A stretch of 64,000 bases of DNA from a bacterium (GTDB lineage: Bacteria; Myxococcota_A; Bradymonadia; Bradymonadales; Bradymonadaceae). How positions within the stretch are numbered: position 1 is the first letter of the stretch; every line of letters starts with the position of its first letter. The stretch is from positions 124,001 through 188,000 of the forward strand of contig JAUIBR010000001.1 in the NCBI GenBank assembly GCA_030427705.1, given 5' to 3'. The notes below the pieces were generated by a model. The model was given only the letters and a program-made list of their open reading frames with translations, had not been told where the DNA came from and searched no databases. Shown in pieces: positions 35,495 to 44,880 of this stretch. Made by a program: the position numbers and the translations under genes.

Positions 35495-36180
35495 CTTTCC
35501 CAGAACGCGGCGAGCTCATCGACGTCGACGCCAGACATGTACGCGGCCCGAACGGCATAGGCCTTCAGCCACGTTTTCAGCACACCATCGCGCTCCCATC
35601 GACGGCCGGAGATCCGAATCGAAGGCGGCAAAACCGCGACTTCACCCACTTGGCGCAGCTCACGAACAAACGCATTGCCTTCCATCAACGGCAGCTCAGG
35701 CACCCCGCCCACTTGATTCCATGCGTCACGCGTCGCGAAAATCGCCTGGTCGGCCGTGGCCGTCTCGAATCGCCGGGTCCGAAGGTTGATACCCCACGCG
35801 ATGATGTTGAGGAGATTCGGCGAGTCATGCGCGAGAATATCAATCTCAAAGAAGCCGCCAACGAATCCGCTCTCGACCGCTTGAATCATGGACTTCAAGG
35901 TCTCCGGGACGATCAGAACATCCGCATGCAACATGACGAGGATATCGCCCGTCGCCTGACCTGCCCCAAGATTGACCTGTTTTGCGCGACCTTTGTCGCC
36001 TTCGACGACGGTGGCACCGTTTCGTTGCGCAACTGTTCGAGTCACGTCGACACTCCCACCATCGCAAACAATGATCTCGGCCTGGAGTCCAACTGCAGCC
36101 GCGGACGCGCGCGCCGCTGAGATTGACGCCTCGACCCAATCTTCCTCGTTTAGTGTGGGAATGAGGAACGAGACCTTCAT
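35491..36180 (-). CDS. Family 2 glycosyltransferase, TIGR04283-like
   Basis: A 229-residue GT-A enzyme. FLIPTLNEEDW is the nucleotide-sugar start motif, GRAKQVNLGAGQATGDILVMLHAD carries the DxD-equivalent HAD, and DQAIFATRDAWNQVGGVPELPLMEG plus SGRRWERDGV match the TIGR04283 group, some of which are named arsenosugar glycosyltransferases. Substrate unknown. Last gene of the orn operon, three bases after the Gfo/Idh/MocA gene, and convergent with the kinase gene with overlapping stop codons. Confidence 0.88.
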   Translation of the reverse strand: MKVSFLIPTLNEEDWVEASISAARASAAAVGLQAEIIVCDGGSVDVTRTVAQRNGATVVEGDKGRAKQVNLGAGQATGDILVMLHADVLIVPETLKSMIQAVESGFVGGFFEIDILAHDSPNLLNIIAWGINLRTRRFETATADQAIFATRDAWNQVGGVPELPLMEGNAFVRELRQVGEVAVLPPSIRISGRRWERDGVLKTWLKAYAVRAAYMSGVDVDELAAFWES

Positions 36181-36183
36181 CCC

Positions 36184-37191
36184 TTACGGATTCATCGGAA
36201 GCGAGACCTTCCGTCCTTCTTGAGAGGATACGTAGGCACCCACAACGATCTCGAGCGACTTCAGCCCCTCGGAGCCTTCGATTCGGCCACGCTCACCCGT
36301 CTTCAGGGCGTGCACCACGTCTTGATAGAAACGGGGATGGCCAATTCCATACACACAATCGTCGGGTTGTTCGGGGTCTGGCTCAGCGACATCTAGACTC
36401 CAGTGCTCGATCTGATTGCAGGCAACGCCGCCTAGCCTCACTGTGCCGTGCTCACCCAAAATGGTCAGGGAGCCTTCGAAGTTCTCGGGGTGCGTGAGCA
36501 TCGTCACGTTCACGGTTCCCAGCGCTCCAGAGCGGAACTTCAACGCCACGCTGGCGGTGTCTTCGACCTCAATGCGACGCGCTAGCGTCGCGGTGAAGGA
36601 AAACACGCTCTCGACCGGACCAACCAACCACCGAAGCAGATCGATGTAGTGGATGGCCTGGTTCATCAACGCACCGCCGTCTTGCTCCCAAGTTCCGCGC
36701 CAATCGGCGAGGTCGTAGTAGGCCTGAGGACGCGCCCAAAACACCGAGACATGGACATCGAAGATGCGCCCAAATCGACCGTCTTCAATCGCTCGCTTAA
36801 CCCGCTCGATGGCTGGGTTGAAGCGGTGTTGTTTCACCTCAAATAGGCGAACACCAGCGTCCTCGCAAGCTTTCACCATGCGTTCGCCATCTGACCACCG
36901 GGTGGCCATCGGCTTTTCGGTGACCACATGCACTCCCGCTGCAGCCGCCATGATCGTCTGTTCGGCATGCAAACCAGAGGGCGTGGCAAGCACTACCAAA
37001 TCAGGACGACAATGCTCGAGCGCGTCCTCGTATCTTTCGTATCCAGGAACTGCGTTTTCAGAGCTGGCAGCTTTGAGTGCTGCTTCGTCAGTATCGCAAA
37101 CGCCCACAAGCTCGAGCTCGTCGATCGTTCGAAATGACTCGAAGTGTGTGTGCGAAACGCGGCCGCAGCCGACCAAGAGCGTACGAATCAC
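36184..37191 (-). CDS. Gfo/Idh/MocA family oxidoreductase
   Basis: A 335-residue NAD(P)-dependent sugar dehydrogenase-like protein. Rossmann GCGRVSHTH near the start, EKPMATRW (~92-99) with the family Lys, and GGALMNQAIHYIDLLRW with the catalytic-type His are visible. The last motif and GTWEQDGG resemble WlbA-type UDP-sugar 3-dehydrogenases. It starts with GTG, overlapping the preceding lipoprotein stop by four bases (GTGA), and sits beside a glycosyltransferase, so sugar modification is a reasonable but unproven role. Confidence 0.88.
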   Translation of the reverse strand: MIRTLLVGCGRVSHTHFESFRTIDELELVGVCDTDEAALKAASSENAVPGYERYEDALEHCRPDLVVLATPSGLHAEQTIMAAAAGVHVVTEKPMATRWSDGERMVKACEDAGVRLFEVKQHRFNPAIERVKRAIEDGRFGRIFDVHVSVFWARPQAYYDLADWRGTWEQDGGALMNQAIHYIDLLRWLVGPVESVFSFTATLARRIEVEDTASVALKFRSGALGTVNVTMLTHPENFEGSLTILGEHGTVRLGGVACNQIEHWSLDVAEPDPEQPDDCVYGIGHPRFYQDVVHALKTGERGRIEGSEGLKSLEIVVGAYVSSQEGRKVSLPMNP

Positions 37192-38288
37192 TTGTCGTCC
37201 TTAGGCTCAGGCGCATTGATCACATTCTCGCTGTCCCACTTTCCGTCACCATCCCGATCTACATATCGAACTCGTTGTCCCTTGTCGTTTTTCTTGTATT
37301 CGATGAACACGTCGAATTCACCATCATCATTGCGATCACGCTTCTCAGTGAGCCGCTCGCCAGACTGATCATAGGTAACTTGATAATCGACTTTGCCGTC
37401 CCCATTACGGTCGGATTCACCGCGTTTTGGGGAACCATCAGGATAAAATTCCAAAGTCCTACGAAAACGCTCCAGCGTGGCCACACCAAATCCATCGAGT
37501 TTTTCGCGAATCTGTTCGGTCTCCCGGCCTTGGTCGTCGTATTTGTACCGAGTTCGCTTGGAGAACAGGCCTAATGCATTGCGGTCGTAGTCAACCTGAA
37601 CAAGTTTGTCGCCGTCGTAGGTATAGTGGAACCGGCTGCGATAACTACTCTCTTTCGGCATTTCTCCGACAAGCGGATTCTCATCACACGCGAGGCACAC
37701 AACGGGTTTTCCAATCAGGTCGACGCAGACGGCGTCTTGAGCGCATGGTTTGCCGGGAAGCGGTGAGACTTCTTTCGCCATCGCGGCCTTGTACTCGTTG
37801 GGCGGCGGGTTTTTCTCGTCGAATCGATTGGTGATCTTGCCGTTCTCAAGCGTGATGAGCGTCTTGTTGTCAAAGACGACGCCCTCCAAGGTCCCATCGG
37901 GTTGCCGGATCGCTTGCACGGTGTTTGACCAGCCGTAGTGCGCCTCCGTGATGATCGCGTCGATTCGAAAGTCGGGTCCAAAAACGACTCGGCCGAGTGC
38001 AGGTTTGTTGCTGAGCGTCGTGAGCTTCAGCCGCAACCCGTTGCCGTCATGCTGGCATTCGATATTCGATTGCGCGAGCGGGCTTGGGAAGCGGTCTTTT
38101 AGATGCAATGCCTCCAACGGGTTAGGAAACATACGACTGAACAGCTCACCGTAGGTCGCAGGGCATTCGTATAGGGTCTCTTCTTTTGTCGGCTCAACAG
38201 GTGTGTCTACGGTCGGCGTTTTCTCAGCCGTCTTCGACTCGCAGCCCAACATCGCCAATGCACCAAGGATTATGACCGCTCGTTTCAT
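37188..38288 (-). CDS. Lipoprotein with calcium-binding-type Asp repeats
   Basis: A 366-residue lipoprotein (lipobox LAMLGC, Cys 16). The first ~200 residues have no motif I know; from ~210 on there are repeats with the rhythm of YD-type and EF-like/TSP3 loops: DRNGDGKVDYQ, DRNDDGEFDVF, DRDGDGKWDSE. These loops usually bind calcium. The ATG overlaps the stop of the dehydrogenase gene (ATGA). Confidence 0.85.
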   Translation of the reverse strand: MKRAVIILGALAMLGCESKTAEKTPTVDTPVEPTKEETLYECPATYGELFSRMFPNPLEALHLKDRFPSPLAQSNIECQHDGNGLRLKLTTLSNKPALGRVVFGPDFRIDAIITEAHYGWSNTVQAIRQPDGTLEGVVFDNKTLITLENGKITNRFDEKNPPPNEYKAAMAKEVSPLPGKPCAQDAVCVDLIGKPVVCLACDENPLVGEMPKESSYRSRFHYTYDGDKLVQVDYDRNALGLFSKRTRYKYDDQGRETEQIREKLDGFGVATLERFRRTLEFYPDGSPKRGESDRNGDGKVDYQVTYDQSGERLTEKRDRNDDGEFDVFIEYKKNDKGQRVRYVDRDGDGKWDSENVINAPEPKDDK

Positions 38289-39301
38289 TTCGTTCTCACA
38301 ACAATTTTGCCGAAGTGTCCGCCGTTTGCCATCAGCTCAAAGGCTTCGCGCGCCTCACTGAACCCAAAGGTATGGCTGATTTGCGGCTTGATTTGGTGAA
38401 GTTCAATGGTTTTGTTCATCGCTTCAAAACTCTCGCGATGACCAACAATCACACCCTGCACACGCACGTTCTGCATCAGGATTGGGATGAGATTGATATT
38501 ATCGGCAACGCCGCTCAGCACGCCGATCATGCTGACGTGGCCTCCAATACGAATCGCCCGCAACGACTGGTTTAGCGTACCAGCGCCGCCGACCTCGATG
38601 ATGTGGTCGGCACCGACCTTGCCCGTGAGGCGTTTGACCTCAGCGCCCCATTCCGGAGTGGTCTTGTAGTTGATGGTCTCGTGCGCCCCCATTGCGCGCA
38701 CCTTCTCAAGCTTCTCATCGCTTGAGGAGGTCACGATCACGCGCGCTCCGGCCATCAATCCAAATTGCATGGCGAACATCGAAACCCCGCCCGTGCCTTG
38801 GACGACGAGCGTGTCACCTGGCTGAAGGTCGCTCTGCGTAAACAACGCCGACCAAGCCGTGACCGCAGCACATGTCAGCGTCGAAGCTTCATCGTCGCTC
38901 AAGGACTCTGGTGCGAGGACCAGACCGTTTTCGTGAAAGACAGGCGCAGTACACAACGTGCCATCGAGCGGCCCACCCAGCGTCGTCTTCAGCTTGGGCT
39001 TCGTCGGCTCGCCGGATAGCCAACCTTGCGCAAAGATTGGACACACGCGGTCGCCAACGGCAAACCGCGTGACACCAGGCCCAATCTCGGTCACTTCACC
39101 GACACCATCCGAGCACGGAATCAACGGCCGTGGCTGTTTCGGATTGTAGTAGCCATTCACGGTGAGGAGGTCGCGATAGTTCAGCGATACCGCCCGCATC
39201 GACAAACGGACCTCACCATGGGCGAGTGGTTGGTCATCTCGATCGACCCACTCGAGATTTTCGAGTCCCCAGCCTGCTTGCGCTACTTGGATTGCTTTCA
39301 T
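38285..39301 (-). CDS. MDR-superfamily NAD(P)-dependent alcohol dehydrogenase / quinone oxidoreductase-like
   Basis: A 338-residue medium-chain dehydrogenase. NYRDLLTVNGYY replaces the zinc-ligand Cys of classical alcohol dehydrogenases, no structural-zinc Cys cluster is present, and VVQGTGGVSMFAMQFG is the nucleotide-binding loop. It therefore belongs with zinc-free quinone-oxidoreductase-like MDRs. Substrate not deducible. It follows the aldehyde dehydrogenase gene by seven bases. Confidence 0.88.
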   Translation of the reverse strand: MKAIQVAQAGWGLENLEWVDRDDQPLAHGEVRLSMRAVSLNYRDLLTVNGYYNPKQPRPLIPCSDGVGEVTEIGPGVTRFAVGDRVCPIFAQGWLSGEPTKPKLKTTLGGPLDGTLCTAPVFHENGLVLAPESLSDDEASTLTCAAVTAWSALFTQSDLQPGDTLVVQGTGGVSMFAMQFGLMAGARVIVTSSSDEKLEKVRAMGAHETINYKTTPEWGAEVKRLTGKVGADHIIEVGGAGTLNQSLRAIRIGGHVSMIGVLSGVADNINLIPILMQNVRVQGVIVGHRESFEAMNKTIELHQIKPQISHTFGFSEAREAFELMANGGHFGKIVVRTK

Positions 39302-39308
39302 CGTGTTC

Positions 39309-40793
39309 CTACTTCAGCAAAGACCAGGGTTTCGAGGCGGCCTTGCTGTCAGACCATCCGGGCTCTTCACGCAATTGCGCTTGTGGATACGTGGTGTACA
39401 GACCGGCCATGACCGCTGATGGACGGTGGTTACCCGATTTTTTGACCCCACCAAACGGCAGGCCGCTGGCCGCACCGCACGTGGACCGATTCATGTTCAC
39501 GATGCCGGCGTGAAGGTCCAATGATAGGCCATCGAAGCGACTCTCATCAGATGTGAAGATACTCATCGCCAGGCCGAAGTCCGTCGCGTTCGCCATCTTC
39601 GCCGCCGTGGCGTCGTCCGGTGCGTCATAGATAACGACATCAGGACCAAAAATCTCTTCGCTTTGGTGTGCGCCGTGGGCGTCCAAGTTCTTCACGCGCC
39701 AGACAGCCGGTTTGACGAAGTACCCGTTGAGATCCTCGCGCGTCCGGCCGCCCTCAAGCACGGAAATCAGGTTTCCGCCTTCGTTCTCCTGTTGTGCAGC
39801 GAGGTATTTATTGAAGGCCGCTTCATTGACCAACGGCCCCATGAACGGCGTCTCGTCGACGGGATGGCCAGTTGTGATGCGCTTTGAAATCGCAACAAAT
39901 CGCTCGGTGAACTCATCGACAAGCTCGGACCGCACGACCACGCGGCTGGTCGCGCTGCAACGCTGACCGGTCGTCATATAGGCGGCGAAAGCAATCTCGT
40001 TGACCGCCTGCTCAAGGTCGGCGTCCTCGAGGATTATCGACGTGTTCTTACCGCCCATCTCTAGCGCCAGAAGCTTCCAATGATGCTCCAATGTCGCGCG
40101 CTTGATGCGAAGGCCCGTGTCGTATGACCCGGTGAACAGGACAGCTGCGATGTCTTTGTGCTCGACCAGGGCCGCGCCGACCTGACCGGGCCCGTGCACC
40201 AGGTTCAAAACGCCCGGCGGAAAGCCCGCTTCCTGTGCGCACTGGAAGTAGATCTCCATGCATTGGGATGTGACTTCCGACGGCTTCACGACGGCCGTGT
40301 TGCCGTTGAACAAAGCGGGGATGATGTGACCGTTGGGCAGGTGCAGCGGAAAGTTAAATGGTCCCAAGACAGCGACGACACCCAACGGGCGGTAGCGCCA
40401 ATGGCCACCGGCAACCGTTTCCGGATAGACAGGAGCGGTCAGCTGCGCTCCCTCGCCTGTCATGATTTTGATCTTGGCGACAAGCGCACCCGCCTCGCCT
40501 TGAGCTTCCCACAGCGGCTTACCGGCCTGCTTGGAAATCGCGAGTGCCAGTTCGTCTTTGCGGCTCGTCAGCGCCGCGGCAAACCTTTCGAAATAAGGTA
40601 GTCGGCCTTCGCGCCCGAGTTTGTCCCACTTTGGTTGCGCGGCTTTAGCTGCGGACACAGCTTCGTCAACCGCACTGACCGTCCACGGTATCTCGAAGAG
40701 TTGCTCATCCAAATCTGCCGGATTATGGCGTGTTAAAACGCCGTCGGCTTGCCCAACTTGCTGCCACTGGCCAGAAATGAAATTGCCCTGCAT
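39309..40793 (-). CDS. astD: Succinylglutamate-semialdehyde dehydrogenase-like (AstD) aldehyde dehydrogenase
   Basis: A 494-residue NAD-dependent aldehyde dehydrogenase. GPFNFPLHLPNGHI, VLFTGSYDTG, LEMGGKN with the general-base Glu and TTGQRCSATSR with the catalytic Cys are all present and follow the AstD pattern, the step that oxidises succinylglutamate semialdehyde in arginine catabolism. The ATG at 40793 has AAAGGA at the right distance; a start 189 bases upstream would overlap orn. No other ast gene is in the window, so the in vivo substrate could differ. Confidence 0.88.
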   Translation of the reverse strand: MQGNFISGQWQQVGQADGVLTRHNPADLDEQLFEIPWTVSAVDEAVSAAKAAQPKWDKLGREGRLPYFERFAAALTSRKDELALAISKQAGKPLWEAQGEAGALVAKIKIMTGEGAQLTAPVYPETVAGGHWRYRPLGVVAVLGPFNFPLHLPNGHIIPALFNGNTAVVKPSEVTSQCMEIYFQCAQEAGFPPGVLNLVHGPGQVGAALVEHKDIAAVLFTGSYDTGLRIKRATLEHHWKLLALEMGGKNTSIILEDADLEQAVNEIAFAAYMTTGQRCSATSRVVVRSELVDEFTERFVAISKRITTGHPVDETPFMGPLVNEAAFNKYLAAQQENEGGNLISVLEGGRTREDLNGYFVKPAVWRVKNLDAHGAHQSEEIFGPDVVIYDAPDDATAAKMANATDFGLAMSIFTSDESRFDGLSLDLHAGIVNMNRSTCGAASGLPFGGVKKSGNHRPSAVMAGLYTTYPQAQLREEPGWSDSKAASKPWSLLK

Positions 40794-40803
40794 GTCGTGT
40801 CCT

Positions 40804-41343
40804 TTACGGCTCTTTGAAGATGACTTTTCGGTAGTATCGGAGCTCTTCGATTGATTCGATGATGTCGCCCAGCGCGCGATGCGTATTCTTTTTCGCTGGC
40901 GGCCGATAGTTTGGTGGATACCACCGCTTGACCAGCTCTTTAATGCTCGAAACATCGATGATGCGATAGTGCAGATACTCATCGATGAGCGGCATGCCCT
41001 TTTCCAAGAACCGCCGATCTTGCCAGACCGAGTTTCCGCACAGTGGCGCGGTCCTCGATTTTACGTGCTGCTTGATGAAATCGAGCGTTTGTTTCTCAGC
41101 TTCCGCCATTGAAATCGTACTGTTTCGCATGCGTTCAGTCAGGCCGGATTTGCCGTGGTGCTCTACACACCATTCATCCATCTCGGCGAGCGCATCCTCG
41201 TCCTGGTGAATCACGAGGTTGGGACCTTCCGCGATGATTTCGAGGTCAGCATCGGTAATGACGGTGGCGATTTCGCAGATGACATGTCGGCTTGTGTCCA
41301 AACCCGTCATCTCAAGGTCAATCCAGACCATTAGGTCGCTCAT
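40804..41343 (-). CDS. orn: Oligoribonuclease
   Basis: A 179-residue DEDDh 3'-5' exonuclease that removes di- and short oligonucleotides. WIDLEMTGLD gives the first Asp/Glu (9, 11), LCGNSVWQDRRFL the second, and NTHRALGDI the catalytic His and last Asp. The ATG at 41343 has GGAG/AAGGA upstream and is where the conserved sequence begins. First gene of the six-gene minus operon. Confidence 0.96.
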   Translation of the reverse strand: MSDLMVWIDLEMTGLDTSRHVICEIATVITDADLEIIAEGPNLVIHQDEDALAEMDEWCVEHHGKSGLTERMRNSTISMAEAEKQTLDFIKQHVKSRTAPLCGNSVWQDRRFLEKGMPLIDEYLHYRIIDVSSIKELVKRWYPPNYRPPAKKNTHRALGDIIESIEELRYYRKVIFKEP

Positions 41344-41504
41344 TTTCTTCCTTCTCCGTGGGGCATCGCAGATATACCCCGTGCGAACCCACTTCGCCAA
41401 GCCGCCTGATCCTTCGAGATACAGCCGCAAATGCATCTGAATGTGACAAATTTGTGTGATTACACTACAACTCCGGTCATAATACGTTCGTACTTGGGAC
41501 CACT

Positions 41505-42962
41505 ATGAAGAACGTCAAGGCAATACAACGATGCATTTCGTTGCTGGCTGCAGCAGCGGTGTGCCTCACCGCGGGATCATGTTCACTGATCACGTCATTC
41601 AGCGAATGCACGACGGATTCAGATTGCGGCGATTCGGCGGCTGTTTGTCAGGATGAAATCTGTGTAAGCACGCCCAAGCAAGCTATCGGCGGTACATGCC
41701 AGGATGTCTACGGCGACGTGACCTCGAAAGATGCGTTTGTTGTCGGAGTGCTCCTTCCACTTACTGGCGAGGAAGCCTCGTTTGGCATCCCGCTGGAAAA
41801 GGCGATTCGCTTGGCGTTCACTGACTTCGAAGGATTGTCCGGCATCAACGGGCGCCCCATCGGTCTAATCGTATGCGATACGGAAGGAGTCGATGATGTG
41901 GCCTTGGAGGCCGCACGTCATCTGATTGAAGTTGCACGGGTTCCGGCAATCATCGGCCCCGACTTTTCGAGCCAGACCATCTCGATCGCGAACACATATG
42001 CTATCCCCAACGAGACGCTGCTGGTCACCCCATCTGGAACTGCAGTCACGATTTCGGACCTTCCTGACAACGACCTGATTTGGCGCACATGCCCATCAGA
42101 CAAGGCGCAGGCGGCCGGACTCGCCCAAGTTGCGACCGATATCATCACCAACAAACTAAGTCTGGATCCAGCGGCCGCAACCGTCTGGGTACTCTCCGCA
42201 GAAGGCGATGCCTATGGCGATGGACTACGCGACGCTCTGACGGTTAGCCTCCCATCAGACCTGGTCAGTTCTGAAAATTTCGTCGTGCGAAGCTACCCAC
42301 GCGAAACATGGGCGGATGCATGGTTCGTGGATACCGTGACTCAACTCCCCGACCCTGACCTTGTGATTCATGTCGGTGCATCTGAAGCTTGGGATATGGC
42401 CGAAGCGATTGATGAAATCGTCGGCAATGAGCCTACGTACCTGTTTGCTGACGCTGCCCGAAACCCCGAAGAGGCTCAGGTCACGATGCTTGGACTCGAA
42501 GGGCGTATCATGGGTACGACCCCGCAGATTGTGGGTGACAACGACTACCAGCCCTACACCGTATTCCGTATCAAATATCGAGCCGTCTACGATGAAGATC
42601 CGGACGGATTCGCGTTCATTCCGCACGCCTACGATGCCTACTACGTGATTGCACTCGCCGCAGCCGCTGGCGGGTTCACGGGCCCTGAGATTGCGGAAGG
42701 GATGGCCATGTTGTCCGAAGGTGAATCCGTGGGTGCGAGCCAATCAGGTGCGCAGCGTGCGCTTCGTATTCTCTCGGAAGGCAACACGGTCGATTTTGAA
42801 GGTGCATCTGGGCGCGTCGACTTTGACGAGTTTGGTGACCCCAACTCGGGCCCCATCATCATGTGGTGCTTCGAAGATCAAGGCATCGCCGACATCGGAC
42901 GCGTGCTATCGAGTGACGGTCAGTTCACGCCACTGACCTGCAAACCGGCCGTAGACCTGTAG
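41505..42962 (+). CDS. Periplasmic-binding (branched-chain-amino-acid type) lipoprotein
   Basis: A 485-residue lipoprotein (LTAGSC, Cys 26), with a short Cys-rich segment (CTTDSDCGDSAAVCQDEIC) and then a type I periplasmic-binding fold of the LivJ/Peripla_BP_6 group: FVVGVLLPLTGEEASFG, AIIGPDFSSQTISIANTYAIPNETLLVTPSGT, VWVLSAEGDAYGDGLRDAL. No ABC permease or ATPase gene is adjacent, so it may be a sensor or an orphan binding protein. It is divergent from orn across 161 bases, where a GTGT-GATT-ACAC inverted repeat is seen near 41453-41464. Confidence 0.88.
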   Translation: MKNVKAIQRCISLLAAAAVCLTAGSCSLITSFSECTTDSDCGDSAAVCQDEICVSTPKQAIGGTCQDVYGDVTSKDAFVVGVLLPLTGEEASFGIPLEKAIRLAFTDFEGLSGINGRPIGLIVCDTEGVDDVALEAARHLIEVARVPAIIGPDFSSQTISIANTYAIPNETLLVTPSGTAVTISDLPDNDLIWRTCPSDKAQAAGLAQVATDIITNKLSLDPAAATVWVLSAEGDAYGDGLRDALTVSLPSDLVSSENFVVRSYPRETWADAWFVDTVTQLPDPDLVIHVGASEAWDMAEAIDEIVGNEPTYLFADAARNPEEAQVTMLGLEGRIMGTTPQIVGDNDYQPYTVFRIKYRAVYDEDPDGFAFIPHAYDAYYVIALAAAAGGFTGPEIAEGMAMLSEGESVGASQSGAQRALRILSEGNTVDFEGASGRVDFDEFGDPNSGPIIMWCFEDQGIADIGRVLSSDGQFTPLTCKPAVDL

Positions 42963-43017
42963 TCTTACAATTCAGACTGGGTGGACATTGCAGATTGATT
43001 CGTTAATACTCCCGCGC

Positions 43018-44031
43018 ATGAATGCGCTAAAACTCATCATTGTCGCGGCTCTGACCGTGGTCTGGATTGCGCCTGCTCACGCGCAAAAGAAGCAAAAACC
43101 CATCGAGATCTTCTCGGCCGGCGAAGCGTCTGACACCAACAACCCGATCGAGATTACGACCGGTGTCGAAGGTGACCCAAACGCCAACAACGCGACCACT
43201 GAAGAGCCGGCGGCCACCAACGGCGCAACGAACAATGCGGAAGCACCGCCAGCAGGGGAACCCCAGGCAAACGTGCTTGAGGAAGATTTCTGCCAAGTTG
43301 CGACGAACGTGTCGCCAGCGATGGTGGTCGGAAAGCACCTGTATGCTGAGGTTCTTCACTCACCTGAGGCAGTCGACAAATGGTGGCCGTTTCTGAAGTC
43401 CGCGAAATTCTCCATCACCGGCAAGAAGACGCAGAAACTGTCGGTCGAGAAACGCATGAAGCGGGTCGTTCTGAAGACCCGCTACAGCAAGAAACAGCTT
43501 CGGGCCGCCAGCAGCGACCTGACTTTCTCGGTGAAGCTGAACACCAAATGCCCAAATGAAGACATGTGTGGCACGCAAAAGCTCGATTTCAGCTGCGATG
43601 TCCAAGTGCGACGGCTCACACGGCAACCACCAAAGAAAGAGAAGTTTGAGACGGTCGATAAACGCCTCACCAAATCCGGAAAGAAGGCTCAGACGCCCAC
43701 CCCGCTTGGGCGAATCACCATGACGGTCTACAAGGACAACGCTTCAAAGATTTGTGTGTATCGACGTGGTGGCGATGCGGTCGAATACGATTGCCCCCTC
43801 GCTGTCGGTACACGTCACGTCCTGCTTCCTGGACTCGGTCCCTACCTACTCGTTGTGAAGATCAATGACCTCTGGTCGCTCGCGCGTGACCGCGCAAATC
43901 CACAACGCGTCGATATCCGGGCGTCACATGACTCGTTTGACAAAGGTCAATTCGAGTTTGGCTCTTGGGGCAAAGGCGCTTCATTCACCGCCACAGTAAA
44001 CGGCGAGAAAAAGACTCTCAAAGCTGAGTAG
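43018..44031 (+). CDS. Exported protein of unknown function with Asn/Thr-rich linker
   Basis: A 337-residue protein with a signal peptide (LKLIIVAALTVVWIAPAHAQ) and a low-complexity Asn/Thr/Ala linker (~35-85). The remainder is Lys-rich and beta-rich with paired Cys (CPNEDMCGTQKLDFSC; ICVYRRGGDAVEYDC). No family recognised. ATG at 43018 is preferred to TTG at 42988. It lies 55 bases after the binding-protein gene, and repeat array 44032-44252 starts right after its stop. Confidence 0.8.
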   Translation: MNALKLIIVAALTVVWIAPAHAQKKQKPIEIFSAGEASDTNNPIEITTGVEGDPNANNATTEEPAATNGATNNAEAPPAGEPQANVLEEDFCQVATNVSPAMVVGKHLYAEVLHSPEAVDKWWPFLKSAKFSITGKKTQKLSVEKRMKRVVLKTRYSKKQLRAASSDLTFSVKLNTKCPNEDMCGTQKLDFSCDVQVRRLTRQPPKKEKFETVDKRLTKSGKKAQTPTPLGRITMTVYKDNASKICVYRRGGDAVEYDCPLAVGTRHVLLPGLGPYLLVVKINDLWSLARDRANPQRVDIRASHDSFDKGQFEFGSWGKGASFTATVNGEKKTLKAE

Positions 44032-44252
44032 AGTTCGCGCTTCGCGCTCAGAACTCGGCCCGTTGGGCCTCGGAATTCGGCCTGCGGCCTCGGATCCTGA
44101 ACATGCACTGAGCGGCGAAGCCGCGAATTCTGAGCGCAGCGAAGCGAGCGAACTCTGAGCGGCGAAGCCGCGAATTCTGAGCGCAGCGAAGCGAGCGAAC
44201 TCTGAGCGGCGCAGCCGCGAATTCTTGAGCGCAGCGAAGCAAGCGATCTAAG
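44032..44252 (+). repeat. Word-and-hairpin array, C family, palindromic around a core
   Basis: Left arm, word CTCAGAATTCG: GCGC-TTC-GCGC, GGCCC-GTT-GGGCC, GGCC-TGC-GGCC. Core about 44090-44120 (CTCGGATCCTGAACATGCAC). Right arm, word inverted: GCGGC-GAA-GCCGC twice, GCGGC-GCA-GCCGC, and composite GCGCAGCGAAGCGAGC. It begins at the base after one stop codon and runs to within a few bases of the convergent thiE stop. Two right-arm hairpins differ only in the loop (GAA versus GCA). Confidence 0.95.
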
Positions 44253-44880
44253 AGCTAGTTAGTGCCGCGTGCAGATTCTCTAGCGTTTCTGAAATTTCGT
44301 TTTGGGTGAGTGCCATCACGGACATCGTGGCGATTCCGTGCGCGCCTGCGTCCAAACAGTCCTTGGCGTTGCCTGGTGTCACGCCGCTCAGGGCGAAGAC
44401 GGGGAGTTTCAGGGCGTCGCAGCACTCTTTGAGCCATTCTAGGCCGTTTCCTTTCCGACCTGGCTTGGACTTCGATTCGAATACTGGGGACAGCGTGACG
44501 AAGCTCGCGCGATAGGTCTGCGCCTCGATGGCTTCTTCAAGTGAATGGCAACTGACGCCGATGAGCTGTTGTTCGAAGATGCGACGAGCGGCTGTGAGCG
44601 GCAAGCCGTCAGCCGGCAAATGTGCCCCGTCAGCGCTTACCGCGAAGGCGAGGTCGACCCGGTCGTTGACCAACAGCGTGCCTGCGTAGGCAGCGACCAA
44701 TGCGGCGACCTCTCGGCCCAACTCCCATTGTCGTCGAGGTGACAAGGTCTTGGCGCGCATTTGAAACAAGCGTGCGCCGGCTGCAAGGCAGGTTTCGACC
44801 TTGTCCAAGTACACATCGAACGTGTCTGGGGTCGCGCCCGAGGTCTCGAAATCAGCAATGATATACAGCTTCGGAAGCAC
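44248..44880 (-). CDS. thiE: Thiamine-phosphate synthase
   Basis: A 210-residue TIM-barrel enzyme that joins HMP-PP and thiazole phosphate. LFQMRAKTLSP, LLVNDRVDLA, DGAHLPADGLP and ALSGVTPGNAKDCLDAGAHGIA follow the ThiE order. It starts with GTG one base into the thiG stop (TAGTG), so the two are cotranscribed. Confidence 0.92.
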   Translation of the reverse strand: MLPKLYIIADFETSGATPDTFDVYLDKVETCLAAGARLFQMRAKTLSPRRQWELGREVAALVAAYAGTLLVNDRVDLAFAVSADGAHLPADGLPLTAARRIFEQQLIGVSCHSLEEAIEAQTYRASFVTLSPVFESKSKPGRKGNGLEWLKECCDALKLPVFALSGVTPGNAKDCLDAGAHGIATMSVMALTQNEISETLENLHAALTSS

